Positions 16,783 through 30,389 of a stretch of 33,203 nt of DNA are shown piece by piece. The stretch comes from Candidatus Omnitrophota bacterium (GTDB lineage Bacteria > Omnitrophota > Gorgyraeia > Gygaellales > Profunditerraquicolaceae). A program made the translations under genes and the position numbers. The stretch covers positions 1-33,203 of the forward strand of contig JAHIOW010000037.1 in assembly GCA_018895075.1 (NCBI GenBank). Reading direction: 5' to 3'. The stretch's first letter is position 1. Each line of letters starts with the position of its first letter. The notes under the pieces were generated by a model. It made no database searches. It worked only from the letters and a program-made list of their open reading frames with translations, and was not told the origin of the DNA.

Positions 16783-19700
16783 ATGATTAAACGGAAAAAT
16801 TTTGCGAAGTTTAAAGAAGTTTACGAACTTCCTTATCTTCTTGATGTTCAACTTGTCTCTTACCATGAATTTTTACAACTAGATGTCGATGATCCTATGG
16901 CTAGAAAACATCAAGGCCTCCAGGAGGTGTTTGAGGAAATATTTCCTATAGAGGACCTCAATCGTTCTATAAAATTAGAATTTATCAGTTATTCTCTAGG
17001 CAAGCCTAAATATAGTCTCGCTGAATCTAAAAGACGGGCTTTGACATACGCCGCGCCACTTAAGGTAAAATTTAGACTAATTACGCCTCATGAAACCAAA
17101 GAACAGGATGCCTATTTCGGAGAGTTACCTTTAATGACCGCGACAGGTAGTTTTGTTATTCATGGTGAAGAACGTGTGGTGGTAAGTCAACTTCAACGTT
17201 CTCCGGGTGTGGTTTTTGAAGAGGAACAGCATCCCACGGGTAAAAAGATATTTTATGGACGTATTATTCCTTCTCGGGGCGCGTGGTTGGAGTTTAAATA
17301 TGACCTGTCAGAGACCATACTTGTTTATGTAGATAGACGCAGAAGCTTTCCTGCCACGCAAATTTTAAGGATACTTGGTTTTTCCACGGATCAGGAGATC
17401 ATTTCAGCCTTTAGCAAAGAGCATGTAGAAATAATAAATACCTTAAAGAAAGATTACACTCAGAACAAAGAAGAGGCTTATTTAGATTTCTATCGTAAAT
17501 TCAGACCAACCGAACCAGTTACTAAAGAGACGGCAGGGGCATTATTTTATAGATTATTCTTTGATCCTAATAGGTATGATTTAGAACGGGTAGGTAGGTT
17601 TATCCTTAATAGAAAATTGAAGATGGATGTCTCTTTAGAAAAGAGAATTCTTGATTCAGCTACGGTTATTAAAACAATAGAATACCTTATTGGATTAAAT
17701 ACAGGTGAAGGTAGCATTGATGATATAGACCATTTAGGTAATCGTCGGGTAAAGACAGTAGGAGATCTAGTACAGAATCAAGTAAGGATTGGGATGAGTC
17801 GGATTGAACGCTCTATAAGGGAGAGGTTAAGCATATTAGGTGATTTTGGCAGCCTCAGTGTCCACCACCTTATAAACTCAAAACTACTATCCAATCAGAT
17901 ACGTGATTTCTTTGGCCGCAGTCAACTTTCCCAGTTTATGGATCAGGTAAACCCCTTAGCTGAGATGACTCACCGCAGAAGACTAAGCGCTTTAGGTCCA
18001 GGTGGACTATCGCGTGAAAGGGCGGGTTTTGAGGTTAGAGATATACACTCTTCTCATTATGGAAGGATCTGCCCTATTGAGACGCCCGAAGGCTCAAATG
18101 TTGGCCTGATTTCTTCTTTGAGTACCTATGCTCGGGTTAATTCTTTGGGGCTGCTGGAGACTCCTTATAGAAAAGTAGAGGATGGTCATGTTACGCGTAA
18201 GATTGTGTATCTAACCGCTGATATTGAAGAAGACAAGGTTATTGCCCAGGCAAATGTCCCATTGACTAGTGACGGATATTTTGTAGAACGGGAGGTGTCT
18301 TGCCGCTATAAAGGTGATTTTCCTAAAGTTTCTGCCAAACACGTTGAATATATGGACGTCTCCCCTAAGCAGCTTGTTTCAGTAGCTGCCTCTTTAATCC
18401 CATTCTTAGAACACGATGATGCCAACCGTGCACTTATGGGTTCAAACATGCAAAGGCAAGCAGTGCCATTGATGATTACCGAGGCACCCATTGTAGGAAC
18501 ACAGATGGAGTCCAAGGTAGCTCGTGATTCCGGTGCGGTAGTGGTGGCAGAAGAATCTGGGAAGGTAACCTATGTAGATTCTGCTGCAATTACTATTGGT
18601 AGAAATACTTATCATTTAAAGAAATTTATGCGTACAAACGCCGATACCTGTGTAAATCAGCGGCCTCTGGTAAAATTGGGTGAACATGTTCAAAAGGGTG
18701 ATGTTATTGCTGATGGCATGAGTACTAAAAATGGTGAAATGGCACTGGGAAGGAATTTGTTAGTCGCTTTTATGCCCTGGAGGGGGTATAATTTTGAAGA
18801 TGCAATATTAATCAGTGAAAAAGTAATAAAAGAAGACGCCTTTACTTCTATACATATAGAAGAGTTTGAAATCGAAGCAACTGAGACTCGTTTAGGAAAC
18901 GAGGAAATAAGCCGGGATATACCCAATGTTAGTGAAGAGGCCTTAAAGAATTTAGATGATAACGGTATAATTCGTATCGGTGCCGAGGTTGGTCCCGGAG
19001 ATATTCTTGTGGGTAAACTTACTCCTAAAACAGAATCTGAACTTTCTCCTGAAGAGAGGCTACTGCGTGCTATATTTGGCGAAAAGGCTTCCGACGTACG
19101 TGATACCTCTTTGACTGTTCCTCCCGGTGTAGAAGGGGTAATAGTAGATGCAGATGTATTTGCGCGTAAAGAGCGAGGGAGGAAATCCAAAGAGGATAAA
19201 ACCAAAGAGTTAGCCAAGATCAGAGAACTCAAGAATTATTATAAACAGGAAATAGAATTTATACAGAGTCAAAAGATAAGACGTTTATCCGGACTTTTAG
19301 GTGTGGATAAAACAAAAATAGATAAGGTTGATTTTAGTGATAATGAGGAGGCAAAAATTCTGGCTTCTTCTTTTGATGAGCAAATACATGAATTATTAGC
19401 TGAAGAACAACAGGAGATTGCAAAAGTAAGGCGCGGTGATGAGTTACCGCCCGGTGTCTTAAAAAGGGTGGTTGTGCACGTAGCTACAAAACGTAGACTT
19501 CTAGAGGGTGACAAGCTTGCTGGTAGACATGGCAATAAGGGCGTGGTGGCACGGATATTGCCTGAAGAGGACATGCCTTTTTTACCCGATGGTACTCCCG
19601 TAGAAATCGTCTTAAATCCTTTGGGTGTTCCTTCGCGTATGAATATCGGTCAAATCTTAGAGACCCACCTTGGGTGGGCAACCAAGGTATTAAATCTCTG

Positions 19701-22700
19701 CGTGGACAGTCCGGTATTTGACGGCGCTAATGAAGAAGAGATTAAGGAGATGCTAAAAAAGGCAGGCCTGCCAGATGATGGTAAGATTACGATTTATGAT
19801 GGTTATACTGGCGAACCTTTTGAACAGAAGATAACTGTGGGCTATATTTATATGATGAAGCTAATTCACCTGGTCGCTGAAAAGATCCATGCCCGTTCCA
19901 TCGGCCCCTATTCTTTGGTTACACAGCAACCATTGGGCGGTAAAGCCCAGTTTGGAGGTCAAAGATTAGGCGAGATGGAAGTTTGGGCTTTAGAGGCTTA
20001 TGGCGCAGCATTTACTTTACAAGAGATGCTTACCGTAAAAAGCGATGATGTATTAGGTAGAACACGCATCTATGAAGCAATTGTTAAAGGAGAACAACGG
20101 CTAACGCATGGGACGCCAGAATCATTTAATGTTTTAATAAAAGAATTACAAGGTTTGTGTTTGGATGTACGTACAGAGAATGCAAAGGATAAATCCAGCG
20201 TATTTGATAACATTTCCATAAGGATTGCTTCAGCTAAAGTGATAAGATCTTGGTCACGCGGAGAAGTAAAGAAAGCAGAAACTATAAATTACCGCACCCT
20301 CAAGCCAGAGAAAGATGGTTTATTCTGTGAGAAGATATTTGGTCCGGTGCGTGATTGGGAATGTCATTGTGGTAAATATAAAGGTATAAAGTTTAAAGGT
20401 ATTACCTGTGATCGTTGCGGTGTAACCGTAGATCGTTCTTCTGTAAGACGAGAGCGTATGGGTCAACTGGAGTTGGCTGCACCAGTTACGCATATCTGGT
20501 TTTTTAAAGTAGTACCAGGTAAGATGTCGGCACTATTAGATATCTCTTTAAGAAATTTGGAGAAGATAATCTATTATGAAGAATATGTGGTAATTGATCC
20601 AGCAAGTACGCCCTTAAAGAAAAAAGAGCTTTTGAGTGAAGAAAGATACCAAGAGGCAGTTAATAAGTATGGGCAGAATTCGTTTAAGGCTAAGATTGGA
20701 GCTGAGGCTATAAGAGATTTATTAGCTGAATTAGACCTCGATGATTTCTCTCGGAGGTTACGTCGAGATTTAGAAAAATCAAAAGAGACATTAAACGATC
20801 GCAAGGCATTAAAAACCTTAAAAATCGTTGAGGATTTTAAACAATCGGGTAATAAACCTGAATGGATGATTTTAGAAGTTTTACCTATTATTCCGCCAGA
20901 TTTAAGGCCTCTGGTTCCATTAGACGGGGGAAAGTTTGCTACTTCAGACTTGAATGATTTATATCGAAGGGTAATAAATCGTAACAACCGCCTAAAGAAA
21001 CTTATGGAATTAAATGCTCCGGAGATAATTATCCGTAATGAAAAAAGGATGCTTCAAGAGGCAGTGGATGCCCTTTTAGATAACGGTAGACACGGTAGGC
21101 CTGTAATGGCTGCAAACAATCGGCCCTTGAAATCACTTTCTGATATGCTTAAAGGCAAGCAGGGTAGATTTAGGCAAAATCTTTTAGGTAAACGCGTAGA
21201 TTATTCTGGCCGTTCAGTAATTGTAGTAGGGCCCGAACTTAAATTACATGAATGTGGATTACCCAAACAAATGGCCCTGGAGTTGTTTGAACCATTTATC
21301 ATAAAGAAGCTAAGAGAAAAAGGATTTGTGCATACTATAAAAAGTGCTCGCCGGATGGTTGAACGCGGTAAGATTGAGGTCTGGGATATTTTAGATGAGA
21401 TCATAAAAGACCACCCTGTACTTTTAAACCGCGCACCCACCTTACATCGTTTGAGCATTCAGGCATTTCAGCCCGTATTAGTTGAAGGTAAATCCATAAA
21501 AATTCATCCCTTAGTATGTACTGCCTTTAACGCAGATTTTGATGGTGACCAGATGGCCGTACACGTGCCTCTGTCCTTAGAGTCACAGCTGGAAGCTAAG
21601 ATTCTTATGCTTTCTATAAACAATATATTTTCCCCTTCAAATGGTCATCCCATTGTTAGTCCGACGCAGGACATTATTTTAGGCCTATCTTATATCTCCA
21701 AAGAGAAATCTGGTGTAAAAGGAGAAAATAAAATATTCGCTCATTCTGATGGGGTCCTTATTGCCTATGAAGATAAAGAAGTGGCGCTACACGCCAAGAT
21801 AAAATTAAGGATAGAAGGCATTTTTGATGTGGAGGCAAAAAAATTTATCCCTGAAAAACAGATTATTGATACCACGGTAGGTAGGGTTATTTTTAATCAG
21901 GAATTACCCGCGGGCTTTGGTTTTGTAAATAAAGAACTAAATAAAAATAATGTAAGTATAATTGTAACCGAATGTTATAAGCGCTTTGGCCAGCAGAAAA
22001 CTGTTCAATTACTTGATGATATCAAAAGATTAGGATTTAAGTTTGCAACCCTGGGTGGTATTACTATAGGGATAGATGACTTGGTGATTCCTAAAGCAAA
22101 ACAGGATGTCTTAAAGGAATCCAGACTAGAAGTTGCTAAGGTTGATGAGCAATATTCCAAAGGTATTATTACTAATAGAGAGCGATATAATAAGGTAATT
22201 GATATCTGGACTCACGCTACCGATAGGGTTTCCGATTTATTATTCAAGGGTATGGAAACATTTAACCCCATATTTATGATGGCAGATTCAGGGGCAAGGG
22301 GTTCAAGGATGCAGGTAAGACAATTAGCGGGCATGCGTGGCCTGATGGCAAAACCTTCAGGTGAAATTATCGAGAGCCCTATCACCGCAAATTTCAGAGA
22401 AGGTTTGACTGTCTTAGAGTATTTTATTTCTTCCCATGGCGCACGAAAAGGCCTTGCTGATACAGCACTTAAGACAGCGGATGCCGGCTATCTTACGCGT
22501 AGGCTTGTAGATGTTACTCAAGAGGTTCTTATCATGGAAGAGGACTGCGGAACACTTAACGGGATTACAGTCTCAGCAATTATTGAGGGCGATGAGGTGG
22601 TGGTCAGCCTAAAAGAACGCATAACCGGAAGGGTTGCTTTAGATAATATTGTAGATATTATTACTGATGAGGTTATTGTCGAACAAGGTTGTGAGATTAG

Positions 22701-24243
22701 CGAAGAAAATGCTGAGATAATAGAAAAGTTAGGTATCGAGAGGATACGTATACGCAGTGTCTTAACCTGTGAATCAGCAAGAGGAGTTTGCGCCAGATGC
22801 TATGGCAGAGATCTATCTACAGGAAGACTGGTTGAGAAGGGCGAGGCAGTAGGAGTGATTGCTGCACAGAGTATTGGTGAGCCCGGTACACAGTTAACAA
22901 TGAGGACATTCCATATAGGTGGTACAGCCTCAAGAATCGTTGAACAATCAGTTATAAAATCAAAAAACAAAGGAACGATTAAATACCATAGCCTAAAGGT
23001 TGCTTCAAAGAATAAAGAATTCATTGTTTTAAATAGAAACGGTTTAATAAGTATAAATGATAAACAGGGCAGAGAGATTGAGCGCTATCCTGTACCGCAG
23101 GGTGCATTTATAAGTATTACAGAAGGCGGTGAGATAACCGCAGGTGTTTCATTTGTCCGCTGGGACCCTTATACATTGCCTATCCTCACCGAGGTCAAAG
23201 GATATGTAAAATATGAAGATTTACGAGAAAACCTAACAGTTAGAGAAGAATTAAATCCAGTTACGAAATTAACTGAGAGGGTGGTAGTTGAACATAAACA
23301 GGAATATCACCCCCAGATATTGATTTTAGACGAAAAGAAACAAGTCCTAGGAATATATCCTATTTCGGTAGGGGCACATATATTGGTGAAGGATAATCAA
23401 AAGATAGACGCTGGAGATCTTTTAGCTAAGATACCGCGTTTGGTGGTAAAGACAAGAGATATTACTGGCGGTCTTCCCCGTGTAGCGGAGCTATTTGAGG
23501 CAAGAAGACCAAAAGACCCTGCAGTTATAAGTGAGATAGACGGTTTTGTAGAATTCAGCCAGACCAAAAAAGGCCAACGCGTTATTATTGTAAAGTCTTC
23601 CACTGGTATGCAGAGAGAGTATACTATTCCGCATGGTAAACACCCCAATGTTTATAAAGGCGATAAGGTTATTGCCGGTCAGCAATTAACCGACGGTCCA
23701 GTGGTATTACAGGATATCCTAAGGGTTTGTGGCGATAAAGTCCTACAGGAATATTTAGTTAATGAGGTCCAAGAGGTTTATAGGCTTCAGGGCGTGCGTA
23801 TAAATGACAAACACATTGAGCTGATTATTAGGCAGATGTTAAAAAAGGTCAGGATTGAAGATGCCGGTGATACAGAATTCTTAGCTACCCAACAGGTAGA
23901 TAAATGGAAATTCCAAAAGGAGAATATGCGAGTGATGAAAAAAGGCGGGAAGCCTGCCTTAGCCACACCTTTATTATTAGGCGTTACCAAAGCCTCTTTG
24001 ACTACAGAGAGCTTTATATCAGCCGCCAGTTTCCAGGAGACGACGCGCGTACTTACTAATGCCGCAGCCTCCGGAAAGTATGATGAGCTTTTTGGCTTAA
24101 AGGAGAATGTTATTGTTGGCCATCTTATTCCTGCAGGTACAGGTTTTCCCGAGCATCGGGATATTGAGTTAACTAAGCTTCTGCAAGATAAGAAAGAAGG
24201 CCAGATAGAGCAAGAGCTGGTAACCAAGCAGACAAGAGAGTAA
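16783..24243 (+). CDS. rpoBC: Fused DNA-directed RNA polymerase beta-beta' subunit
   Basis: RpoB motifs [78 protein letters not shown]; RpoC motifs [53 protein letters not shown]; no stop between. ORF track start is TTG 16765; ATG 16783 ([10 protein letters not shown]) preferred. Confidence 0.96.
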   Translation: MIKRKNFAKFKEVYELPYLLDVQLVSYHEFLQLDVDDPMARKHQGLQEVFEEIFPIEDLNRSIKLEFISYSLGKPKYSLAESKRRALTYAAPLKVKFRLITPHETKEQDAYFGELPLMTATGSFVIHGEERVVVSQLQRSPGVVFEEEQHPTGKKIFYGRIIPSRGAWLEFKYDLSETILVYVDRRRSFPATQILRILGFSTDQEIISAFSKEHVEIINTLKKDYTQNKEEAYLDFYRKFRPTEPVTKETAGALFYRLFFDPNRYDLERVGRFILNRKLKMDVSLEKRILDSATVIKTIEYLIGLNTGEGSIDDIDHLGNRRVKTVGDLVQNQVRIGMSRIERSIRERLSILGDFGSLSVHHLINSKLLSNQIRDFFGRSQLSQFMDQVNPLAEMTHRRRLSALGPGGLSRERAGFEVRDIHSSHYGRICPIETPEGSNVGLISSLSTYARVNSLGLLETPYRKVEDGHVTRKIVYLTADIEEDKVIAQANVPLTSDGYFVEREVSCRYKGDFPKVSAKHVEYMDVSPKQLVSVAASLIPFLEHDDANRALMGSNMQRQAVPLMITEAPIVGTQMESKVARDSGAVVVAEESGKVTYVDSAAITIGRNTYHLKKFMRTNADTCVNQRPLVKLGEHVQKGDVIADGMSTKNGEMALGRNLLVAFMPWRGYNFEDAILISEKVIKEDAFTSIHIEEFEIEATETRLGNEEISRDIPNVSEEALKNLDDNGIIRIGAEVGPGDILVGKLTPKTESELSPEERLLRAIFGEKASDVRDTSLTVPPGVEGVIVDADVFARKERGRKSKEDKTKELAKIRELKNYYKQEIEFIQSQKIRRLSGLLGVDKTKIDKVDFSDNEEAKILASSFDEQIHELLAEEQQEIAKVRRGDELPPGVLKRVVVHVATKRRLLEGDKLAGRHGNKGVVARILPEEDMPFLPDGTPVEIVLNPLGVPSRMNIGQILETHLGWATKVLNLCVDSPVFDGANEEEIKEMLKKAGLPDDGKITIYDGYTGEPFEQKITVGYIYMMKLIHLVAEKIHARSIGPYSLVTQQPLGGKAQFGGQRLGEMEVWALEAYGAAFTLQEMLTVKSDDVLGRTRIYEAIVKGEQRLTHGTPESFNVLIKELQGLCLDVRTENAKDKSSVFDNISIRIASAKVIRSWSRGEVKKAETINYRTLKPEKDGLFCEKIFGPVRDWECHCGKYKGIKFKGITCDRCGVTVDRSSVRRERMGQLELAAPVTHIWFFKVVPGKMSALLDISLRNLEKIIYYEEYVVIDPASTPLKKKELLSEERYQEAVNKYGQNSFKAKIGAEAIRDLLAELDLDDFSRRLRRDLEKSKETLNDRKALKTLKIVEDFKQSGNKPEWMILEVLPIIPPDLRPLVPLDGGKFATSDLNDLYRRVINRNNRLKKLMELNAPEIIIRNEKRMLQEAVDALLDNGRHGRPVMAANNRPLKSLSDMLKGKQGRFRQNLLGKRVDYSGRSVIVVGPELKLHECGLPKQMALELFEPFIIKKLREKGFVHTIKSARRMVERGKIEVWDILDEIIKDHPVLLNRAPTLHRLSIQAFQPVLVEGKSIKIHPLVCTAFNADFDGDQMAVHVPLSLESQLEAKILMLSINNIFSPSNGHPIVSPTQDIILGLSYISKEKSGVKGENKIFAHSDGVLIAYEDKEVALHAKIKLRIEGIFDVEAKKFIPEKQIIDTTVGRVIFNQELPAGFGFVNKELNKNNVSIIVTECYKRFGQQKTVQLLDDIKRLGFKFATLGGITIGIDDLVIPKAKQDVLKESRLEVAKVDEQYSKGIITNRERYNKVIDIWTHATDRVSDLLFKGMETFNPIFMMADSGARGSRMQVRQLAGMRGLMAKPSGEIIESPITANFREGLTVLEYFISSHGARKGLADTALKTADAGYLTRRLVDVTQEVLIMEEDCGTLNGITVSAIIEGDEVVVSLKERITGRVALDNIVDIITDEVIVEQGCEISEENAEIIEKLGIERIRIRSVLTCESARGVCARCYGRDLSTGRLVEKGEAVGVIAAQSIGEPGTQLTMRTFHIGGTASRIVEQSVIKSKNKGTIKYHSLKVASKNKEFIVLNRNGLISINDKQGREIERYPVPQGAFISITEGGEITAGVSFVRWDPYTLPILTEVKGYVKYEDLRENLTVREELNPVTKLTERVVVEHKQEYHPQILILDEKKQVLGIYPISVGAHILVKDNQKIDAGDLLAKIPRLVVKTRDITGGLPRVAELFEARRPKDPAVISEIDGFVEFSQTKKGQRVIIVKSSTGMQREYTIPHGKHPNVYKGDKVIAGQQLTDGPVVLQDILRVCGDKVLQEYLVNEVQEVYRLQGVRINDKHIELIIRQMLKKVRIEDAGDTEFLATQQVDKWKFQKENMRVMKKGGKPALATPLLLGVTKASLTTESFISAASFQETTRVLTNAAASGKYDELFGLKENVIVGHLIPAGTGFPEHRDIELTKLLQDKKEGQIEQELVTKQTRE

Positions 24244-24247
24244 AATT

Positions 24248-24619
24248 ATGCCGACGATTACTCAGTTAATTAGATTAGGTAGAAGATCTAAAAATAAAAA
24301 AACAAAATCTCCGGCTTTAAAAGGTTGCCCACAGAGAAGAGGTGTTTGTATCCAGGTACGGACAATGACACCCAAGAAGCCCAATTCTGCTTTAAGAAAG
24401 ATTGCACGGGTGAGATTGACCACTGGCATAGAGGTTACTGCTTATATCCCCGGCGAAGGTCATAATCTGCAGGAACACTCTATTGTTCTAGTAAGAGGTG
24501 GCCGTGTAAAAGATTTACCCGGCGTTAGATATCATATTGTAAGGGGCACAATTGACACCGCGGGAGTTAGCCAGCGTAAAAAGTCTAGATCCAAATATGG
24601 GGCAAAAATGCCTAAATAA
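24248..24619 (+). CDS. rpsL: 30S ribosomal protein S12
   Basis: [59 protein letters not shown]. Confidence 0.98.
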   Translation: MPTITQLIRLGRRSKNKKTKSPALKGCPQRRGVCIQVRTMTPKKPNSALRKIARVRLTTGIEVTAYIPGEGHNLQEHSIVLVRGGRVKDLPGVRYHIVRGTIDTAGVSQRKKSRSKYGAKMPK

Positions 24620-24625
24620 AATACA

Positions 24626-25096
24626 ATGAGAAGAAGAAGAGTTTCAGAAAGAGAAATATTAGCGGATCCTAAATTTAACAGTAAGTCTGTAGCTATGTTT
24701 ATAAATATGTTAATGCTTGATGGTAAAAAATCTCTTGCTGAAAAGATAATTTATGATGCGCTTGAAATAGTTAAACAACAACTTAACGAGGCAGATGCCC
24801 TCAAGATATTTCATAAGGCAATAGAAAATGCAAGACCACGCTTAGAAGTAAAGCCACGGCGCGTAGGGGGAGCAACTTATCAGATTCCGGTTGAGGTAAG
24901 GCAGGAGAGAAGTGTATCTCTTGCTTTACGCTGGATACGGGATTTTGCCAAGGCAAGAAAAGGTAAGTCTATGAAAGAGAATCTTGCCGAAGAGATACTT
25001 GCAGCCTATAAAGGAGAAGGGGCAGCAATAAAGAAAAGAGATGATACACACAAGATGGCAGAGGCGAACAAGGCCTTTGCTCACTTTCGGTGGTAA
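24626..25096 (+). CDS. rpsG: 30S ribosomal protein S7
   Basis: FINMLMLDGKKSLAEKIIYDAL, ENARPRLEVKPRRVGGATYQIPVEV. Confidence 0.98.
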   Translation: MRRRRVSEREILADPKFNSKSVAMFINMLMLDGKKSLAEKIIYDALEIVKQQLNEADALKIFHKAIENARPRLEVKPRRVGGATYQIPVEVRQERSVSLALRWIRDFAKARKGKSMKENLAEEILAAYKGEGAAIKKRDDTHKMAEANKAFAHFRW

Positions 25097-25108
25097 CAGA
25101 GCGCAATT

Positions 25109-27211
25109 ATGAAGCAAAAGATACCCTTAGAGAAAATTAGAAATATCGGAATCATCGCTCATATAGATGCAGGTAAAACTACAACTACTGAACGCATGCT
25201 TTACTATACAGGTAGGACCTATAAGATCGGCGAGGTAGATGAGGGAACCGCTACTATGGACTGGATGATTCAAGAACAGGAAAGGGGTATTACTATAACT
25301 GCAGCCTGCACTACCTGTATTTGGAATGGTTTCCATATTAATATTATTGATACCCCTGGTCATGTAGATTTTACAGTAGAAGTAGAGAGGTCTCTAAAGG
25401 TCTTGGATGGAGCAGTGGTTATATTCTGTGGTGTGGGTGGGGTTGAGCCGCAATCAGAAACTGTATGGCGCCAGGCCGATCGTTATAATGTGCCCAGGAT
25501 AGCCTTTATAAATAAAATGGACAGGACGGGAAGTAATTTTTTTCAGGTGGCAGAACAGATACACAAGAAGCTTGGATTTACTACTGCTGCTGCTGTGCAA
25601 TTGCCTTTTGGAGAAGAAGATAACTTCCAGGGTATAATTGATTTAATAGAGAAGAAATTAATCCTCTATAAAGATGATCTGGGTAAAGAGTTTGAGGCTC
25701 AAGATATCCCTTCTGATTTGGCAGGTAAGGTTGAAAAATACCGCAATATATTGCTGGAAAAACTTGCAGAGGCAGATGAAACTCTGATGGATAAGTTTGT
25801 GCATGGTCAAGAGATAACATCGGTCCAGATAAAAGAGGGGATAAGAAGAGCAACCATAAAGAATAAGTTTGTACCGGTTTTATGCGGAGCAGCTTTTAGG
25901 AATAAAGGCATACAATTGCTCTTGGACGCTATTTGTGAATACTTGCCTTCACCAGAAGATTTACCGCCTATAAAAGGTATAGATCCTCAGACCGGTAATT
26001 TTGAAGAAATTACAACCTCCGATGAAGCACCGTTCTGTGCATTATGTTTTAAAATAGCCACAGACCCGTATGTAGGCAAGATTAACTATGTGCGCGTATA
26101 TTCAGGTAGGTTACATTCGGGTAAATATGTATATAATGCATCGCGAAGAGTAGAAGAGCGCGTTAGTAAGTTAGTTAGGATGCATGCCAATCGTCAGGAG
26201 ATCATTGATGGTATTTCTACCGGTGATATCGCGGCAGTAGCAGGATTAAAGGAGACCAAGACCGGTGATACACTTTGTGATAAAGATAACCCCATTTTAA
26301 TTGAAGCAATACGTTTCCCCGAGCCTGTAATTCAACAAGCGATTGAGTCTAAGGGTAAGCAAGACCAGGAGAAATTAAGTTTAGCTCTACATAAATTAAC
26401 AGAGGAGGATCCTTCTTTTCGAGTAACCTATAATCAAGAGACCGGACAGACAATTATTTCTGGAATGGGTCAACTGCATTTAGAAGTAGCTATTGACCGG
26501 ATTTTGCGAGAGTTTAATGTAGAGGCAGAGGTAGGTGCAGCCCAGGTTGCATATAGGGAAACTATTACCAGAAAGGTTATATCTACGGGAAAATTTATTC
26601 AGCAAAGCGGAGGTCATGGTCAATATGGTCATGTAGTCGTAGAGATGGAACCTCAGGAGATACCCAGTGAGGGGATTGCCTTTGAGGATAAGATAAAAAG
26701 CGGGGCTATACCTCGCCAGTTTATACCCGCGGTAAAACAAGGCATTATGAATGCAGCCAGGAGTGGAGTTCTGGCAGGATATCCTGTTACCGGGATAAAA
26801 GTTAACTTAGTAGACGGTTCATCTCACGATGTAGATTCTTCAGAATTATCTTTTCAGATGGCTGCCTCAATTGCTTTCAACGATGGTCTTAAAAAGGCCC
26901 GTTCTGTCATATTAGAGCCGATTATGGATATGGAGATTGTAGTACCAGAAGAATATATGGGTCAGGTAATTGGAGATTTAAGTTCCAGGCGCGCCAAGGT
27001 GGTTTCATTATCAACACGAGCGAATGTACGCACAATTAGAGTATATGTACCCTTGGCAGAGTTATCTAATTATGCCACGATACTGCGTTCTTTAACTCAA
27101 GGCCGTGCATCCTATACAATGGAGCCCTCATATTATGCTGAGGTGCCTTCACATATAGCAGAGAAAATTGTAGGAAATTTTATTTCATTAGTAGGACCTA
27201 ACAGGAGGTGA
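25109..27211 (+). CDS. fusA: Elongation factor G
   Basis: [70 protein letters not shown]. Confidence 0.98.
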   Translation: MKQKIPLEKIRNIGIIAHIDAGKTTTTERMLYYTGRTYKIGEVDEGTATMDWMIQEQERGITITAACTTCIWNGFHINIIDTPGHVDFTVEVERSLKVLDGAVVIFCGVGGVEPQSETVWRQADRYNVPRIAFINKMDRTGSNFFQVAEQIHKKLGFTTAAAVQLPFGEEDNFQGIIDLIEKKLILYKDDLGKEFEAQDIPSDLAGKVEKYRNILLEKLAEADETLMDKFVHGQEITSVQIKEGIRRATIKNKFVPVLCGAAFRNKGIQLLLDAICEYLPSPEDLPPIKGIDPQTGNFEEITTSDEAPFCALCFKIATDPYVGKINYVRVYSGRLHSGKYVYNASRRVEERVSKLVRMHANRQEIIDGISTGDIAAVAGLKETKTGDTLCDKDNPILIEAIRFPEPVIQQAIESKGKQDQEKLSLALHKLTEEDPSFRVTYNQETGQTIISGMGQLHLEVAIDRILREFNVEAEVGAAQVAYRETITRKVISTGKFIQQSGGHGQYGHVVVEMEPQEIPSEGIAFEDKIKSGAIPRQFIPAVKQGIMNAARSGVLAGYPVTGIKVNLVDGSSHDVDSSELSFQMAASIAFNDGLKKARSVILEPIMDMEIVVPEEYMGQVIGDLSSRRAKVVSLSTRANVRTIRVYVPLAELSNYATILRSLTQGRASYTMEPSYYAEVPSHIAEKIVGNFISLVGPNRR

Positions 27212-27215
27212 AGTG

Positions 27216-28421
27216 ATGGCTAAAGAAAAATTTGTCAGGACAAAGCCACACGTAAATATTGGAACAATAGGTCATATCGATCATGGTAAGACAACTTTGA
27301 CTTCAGCGATTACCCTGGTATTGTCAAAGTTGGGAAAGGCTGAATTCAAAGCATATGCGGATATCGCCAAAGGAGGCACAGTTAGAGATGAGACCAAGAT
27401 ATTGACGATTGCTGTTGCCCACGTGGAATATGAAACCGATAATCGTCACTATGCCCATATTGACTGCCCTGGTCATCAAGATTATATTAAGAATATGATC
27501 ACAGGGGCGGCACAGATGGACGGTGCCATCTTAGTAGTTTCTGCTGCTGATGGTCCAATGCCCCAAACCCGGGAACATATACTTTTAGCCAAACAAGTAA
27601 ATGTCCCGGCAATGGTTGTGTTTCTAAATAAAGTGGATACAGTTCAGGATAAGGAACTTATTGATTTGGTTGAGATGGAAGTAAGAGAGCTTCTTACCAA
27701 ATACGGTTATGCCGGCGATAAGGTTCCTATAATCCGTGGTAGCGCGCTCAAGACCATACAAGCAGGAGGAGATGTTAACAATGCTGAATCTAAGACAATT
27801 ATGGATTTAATGAAGGCAGTTGATGAGTTCATACCTACTCCGGTCAGGGATGTAGATAAGCCGCTGCTTATGGCTCTGGAGGATGTGTTTACTATCGAAG
27901 GTAGAGGAACTGTAGGCACAGGAAGAATAGAAAGAGGACGAGTGAAATTAAATACTGAAGTTGAAATAGTTGGTCTTCGTCCTGAACCAAGAAAGACAGT
28001 GGTCACTGGCATTGAGATGTTTAGAAAGCTCCTGGATGAAGGTTTGGCCGGAGATAATGTGGGTTTGCTGCTCAGAGGTGTAGAGAAGGATGATCTAGAG
28101 AGAGGTATGGTTATTGCCGCACCCAAGAGCATCACTCCACATACAAAATTCAAGGCCCAGGTATACGTATTAAGCAAAGATGAAGGAGGAAGACACACTC
28201 CATTCTTTAACGGTTATAGACCTCAATTCTATTTTAGGACCACAGATGTAACCGGCACAGTAAAGCTTGGAGAAGGCGTAGAGATGGTTATGCCAGGCGA
28301 TAATGCCAATTTAGAAATAGAATTAATCGTGCCTATTGCCATGGAAAAAGAATCACGTTTTGCTATCCGCGAAGGTGGCCGGACGGTAGGTGCAGGCGTC
28401 GTTACTGACATTGTAACTTAA
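27216..28421 (+). CDS. tuf: Elongation factor Tu, with a noncanonical switch I region
   Basis: [97 protein letters not shown] in place of the usual ...[13 protein letters not shown]. Confidence 0.97.
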   Translation: MAKEKFVRTKPHVNIGTIGHIDHGKTTLTSAITLVLSKLGKAEFKAYADIAKGGTVRDETKILTIAVAHVEYETDNRHYAHIDCPGHQDYIKNMITGAAQMDGAILVVSAADGPMPQTREHILLAKQVNVPAMVVFLNKVDTVQDKELIDLVEMEVRELLTKYGYAGDKVPIIRGSALKTIQAGGDVNNAESKTIMDLMKAVDEFIPTPVRDVDKPLLMALEDVFTIEGRGTVGTGRIERGRVKLNTEVEIVGLRPEPRKTVVTGIEMFRKLLDEGLAGDNVGLLLRGVEKDDLERGMVIAAPKSITPHTKFKAQVYVLSKDEGGRHTPFFNGYRPQFYFRTTDVTGTVKLGEGVEMVMPGDNANLEIELIVPIAMEKESRFAIREGGRTVGAGVVTDIVT

Positions 28422-28512
28422 TTGTTGTTTTCCATTAAGACTGTTAATTACGCTTAAGGCCATTCTTAGGGACAATAGCGGCTTAAACGGAGGCAACGAA
28501 CAAAACAAAGAT

Positions 28513-28812
28513 ATGCAAAAGATTCGTCTAAAATTAAAAGCATACGACTACCGTCTTTTGGACCAGTCGGTAGGGGAGATTATGGAGACTCTTCGGCGCA
28601 CCGGAGCCAAGATTGCTGGACCTCTGCCATTGCCTACAAAAAGGGAGATTTATACAGTATTACGTGGTCCGGTTATCGATAAAAAGTCGCGTGAACAATT
28701 CCAACTTTCCACGCATAAGCGACTCATCGATATATATGAACCTACTTCCAAGACAATAGATGCATTAAGAAAACTAAATTTACCCGCAGGCGTAGATGTA
28801 GAAATTAAATAG
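28513..28812 (+). CDS. rpsJ: 30S ribosomal protein S10
   Basis: [49 protein letters not shown]. Confidence 0.97.
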   Translation: MQKIRLKLKAYDYRLLDQSVGEIMETLRRTGAKIAGPLPLPTKREIYTVLRGPVIDKKSREQFQLSTHKRLIDIYEPTSKTIDALRKLNLPAGVDVEIK

Positions 28813-28825
28813 AGATGGAATAGAG

Positions 28826-29458
28826 ATGAAAGGGTTATTGGGTAAAAAAATAGGGATGACACAGATTTTTAGCGAAGATGGCCAAAGAATTCCGGTTACG
28901 GTTATTGAGGCAGGACCTTGTCCGGTGTTAGCAGTAAAAGAAAAATCTATCCAGTTAGGGTTTGATTTAGTTGAAAAAGAAAGGCGCCTTAAAAAATCTA
29001 TATCGGGTTATTTTAAGAAATTAAATGTTACTCCCCAGAGATTCATCAGAGAAATTCCTAAAGAACCAAACAAGGAATACAAGGTTGGTGATCAACTAAA
29101 GGTAGATTTATTTGCAACAGGAGAATTTGTAAATGTAAGTGGGACTTCCAGGGGTTTGGGTTTTCAAGGGGGGATGAAACGCTGGGGTTGGAAGGGTCAA
29201 TGCCAAAGCCATGGTTCTATGTCGCATCGGCGCGTTGGCTCTATAGGGTCATCTTCAGATCCCAGCCGGGTCTGGAAGGGGCACCATATGCCAGGCCATA
29301 TGGGAGATCGAAGAGTTAAAACCGAGAATTTACGCATAGTCAAGGTAGATCTGCCGAACAACCTATTGTTGGTAAAGGGAGCAGTGCCAGGACATAGAAA
29401 CGGTTATTTGATTATAGAAAAGGCCAGAAAGAAGAATTTGGTGGCATCAAAATCTTGA
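28826..29458 (+). CDS. rplC: 50S ribosomal protein L3
   Basis: [76 protein letters not shown]. Confidence 0.98.
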   Translation: MKGLLGKKIGMTQIFSEDGQRIPVTVIEAGPCPVLAVKEKSIQLGFDLVEKERRLKKSISGYFKKLNVTPQRFIREIPKEPNKEYKVGDQLKVDLFATGEFVNVSGTSRGLGFQGGMKRWGWKGQCQSHGSMSHRRVGSIGSSSDPSRVWKGHHMPGHMGDRRVKTENLRIVKVDLPNNLLLVKGAVPGHRNGYLIIEKARKKNLVASKS

Positions 29459-29471
29459 TAGTGAGATAAAA

Positions 29472-30110
29472 ATGGAAGCCATTACTTTACCTATATATAA
29501 TACCCAGGGCAAAGAAGTAGATACAGTAAAGCTGGATTCCTCTGTGTTTGATGGGATCATCAATACTGCTGTGATATATCAGACAATCTGTATGTATAGG
29601 GCTAATCAGAGAAAAGGGCTTGCCTCCACTAAGACAATGGGTGAAGTTTCTGGCGGCGGTAGGAAGCCCTGGAGACAGAAAGGGACTGGTCGTGCCCGAG
29701 TTGGTTCTATACGTTCGCCCTTATGGCGAGGCGGTGGCGTTACCTTTGGTCCGCACCCTAGGGATTATTCTTATACGATACCAAAGAAAATAAAAAAGTT
29801 GGCATTAAAGTCTGCCCTTTGCGCCAAGATAAAAGCAAATAATTTTATTGTATTAGATGATTTTAAACTAGGGAGCCCAAAGACAAAGGAGGCAGTCAAG
29901 ATATTTTATAGTTTAAAGCTAAAGCCTTTAAGGGGCATACTTTTACTGTTAGATAGGATAGATAATAATTTAAAAATAGCGCTACGCAATATAAATTTTT
30001 TAGACGTTAATTTAGCAAAAGATACACATGCCTACGAAATTTTAGCACATCAGAGATTAATAGTAACCAGTTCCGCCTTAAATGAATTAAGTAAGAGACT
30101 GAAGAAATGA
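29472..30110 (+). CDS. rplD: 50S ribosomal protein L4
   Basis: TMGEVSGGGRKPWRQKGTGRARVGSIRSPLWRGGGVTFGPHPRDYSY. Confidence 0.97.
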   Translation: MEAITLPIYNTQGKEVDTVKLDSSVFDGIINTAVIYQTICMYRANQRKGLASTKTMGEVSGGGRKPWRQKGTGRARVGSIRSPLWRGGGVTFGPHPRDYSYTIPKKIKKLALKSALCAKIKANNFIVLDDFKLGSPKTKEAVKIFYSLKLKPLRGILLLLDRIDNNLKIALRNINFLDVNLAKDTHAYEILAHQRLIVTSSALNELSKRLKK

Positions 30111-30388
30111 TTTCATCTTATAGTATCATCAAGGCTTTAATCAGGACAGAAAAAAGCACTAATCTATACGAGCCTCAAGCCAAGTACCTTTTTCTGGTAG
30201 ATAAGGTTAGTAATAAAATTCAGATAAAACGCGCGGTAGAGGAGATTTATAAAGTAAAGGTTAAAGAGGTAAATACATTGATAGCGCCAGGAAAATTAAA
30301 AAGAGTGAGCTACCAATCTGGAAGGACGCCCGACTTAAAAAAGGCTATAGTTACCTTAAAAGAAGGACAGAAAATAGAGGTATCTTAA
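30107..30388 (+). CDS. rplW: 50S ribosomal protein L23
   Basis: [46 protein letters not shown]; operon position. Confidence 0.95.
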   Translation: MISSYSIIKALIRTEKSTNLYEPQAKYLFLVDKVSNKIQIKRAVEEIYKVKVKEVNTLIAPGKLKRVSYQSGRTPDLKKAIVTLKEGQKIEVS

Positions 30389-30389
30389 G

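Noticed and set aside
17920-17940. [11 protein letters not shown] in the rifampicin-binding region (Arg in place of the E. coli Ser508)
   Set aside because: Natural variation at this position is common between phyla; not enough to claim resistance.
18306-24227. Many minus-strand ORFs opposite rpoBC (up to 180 aa)
   Set aside because: Antisense shadows of a highly conserved long gene; Ser-rich translations, no motifs.
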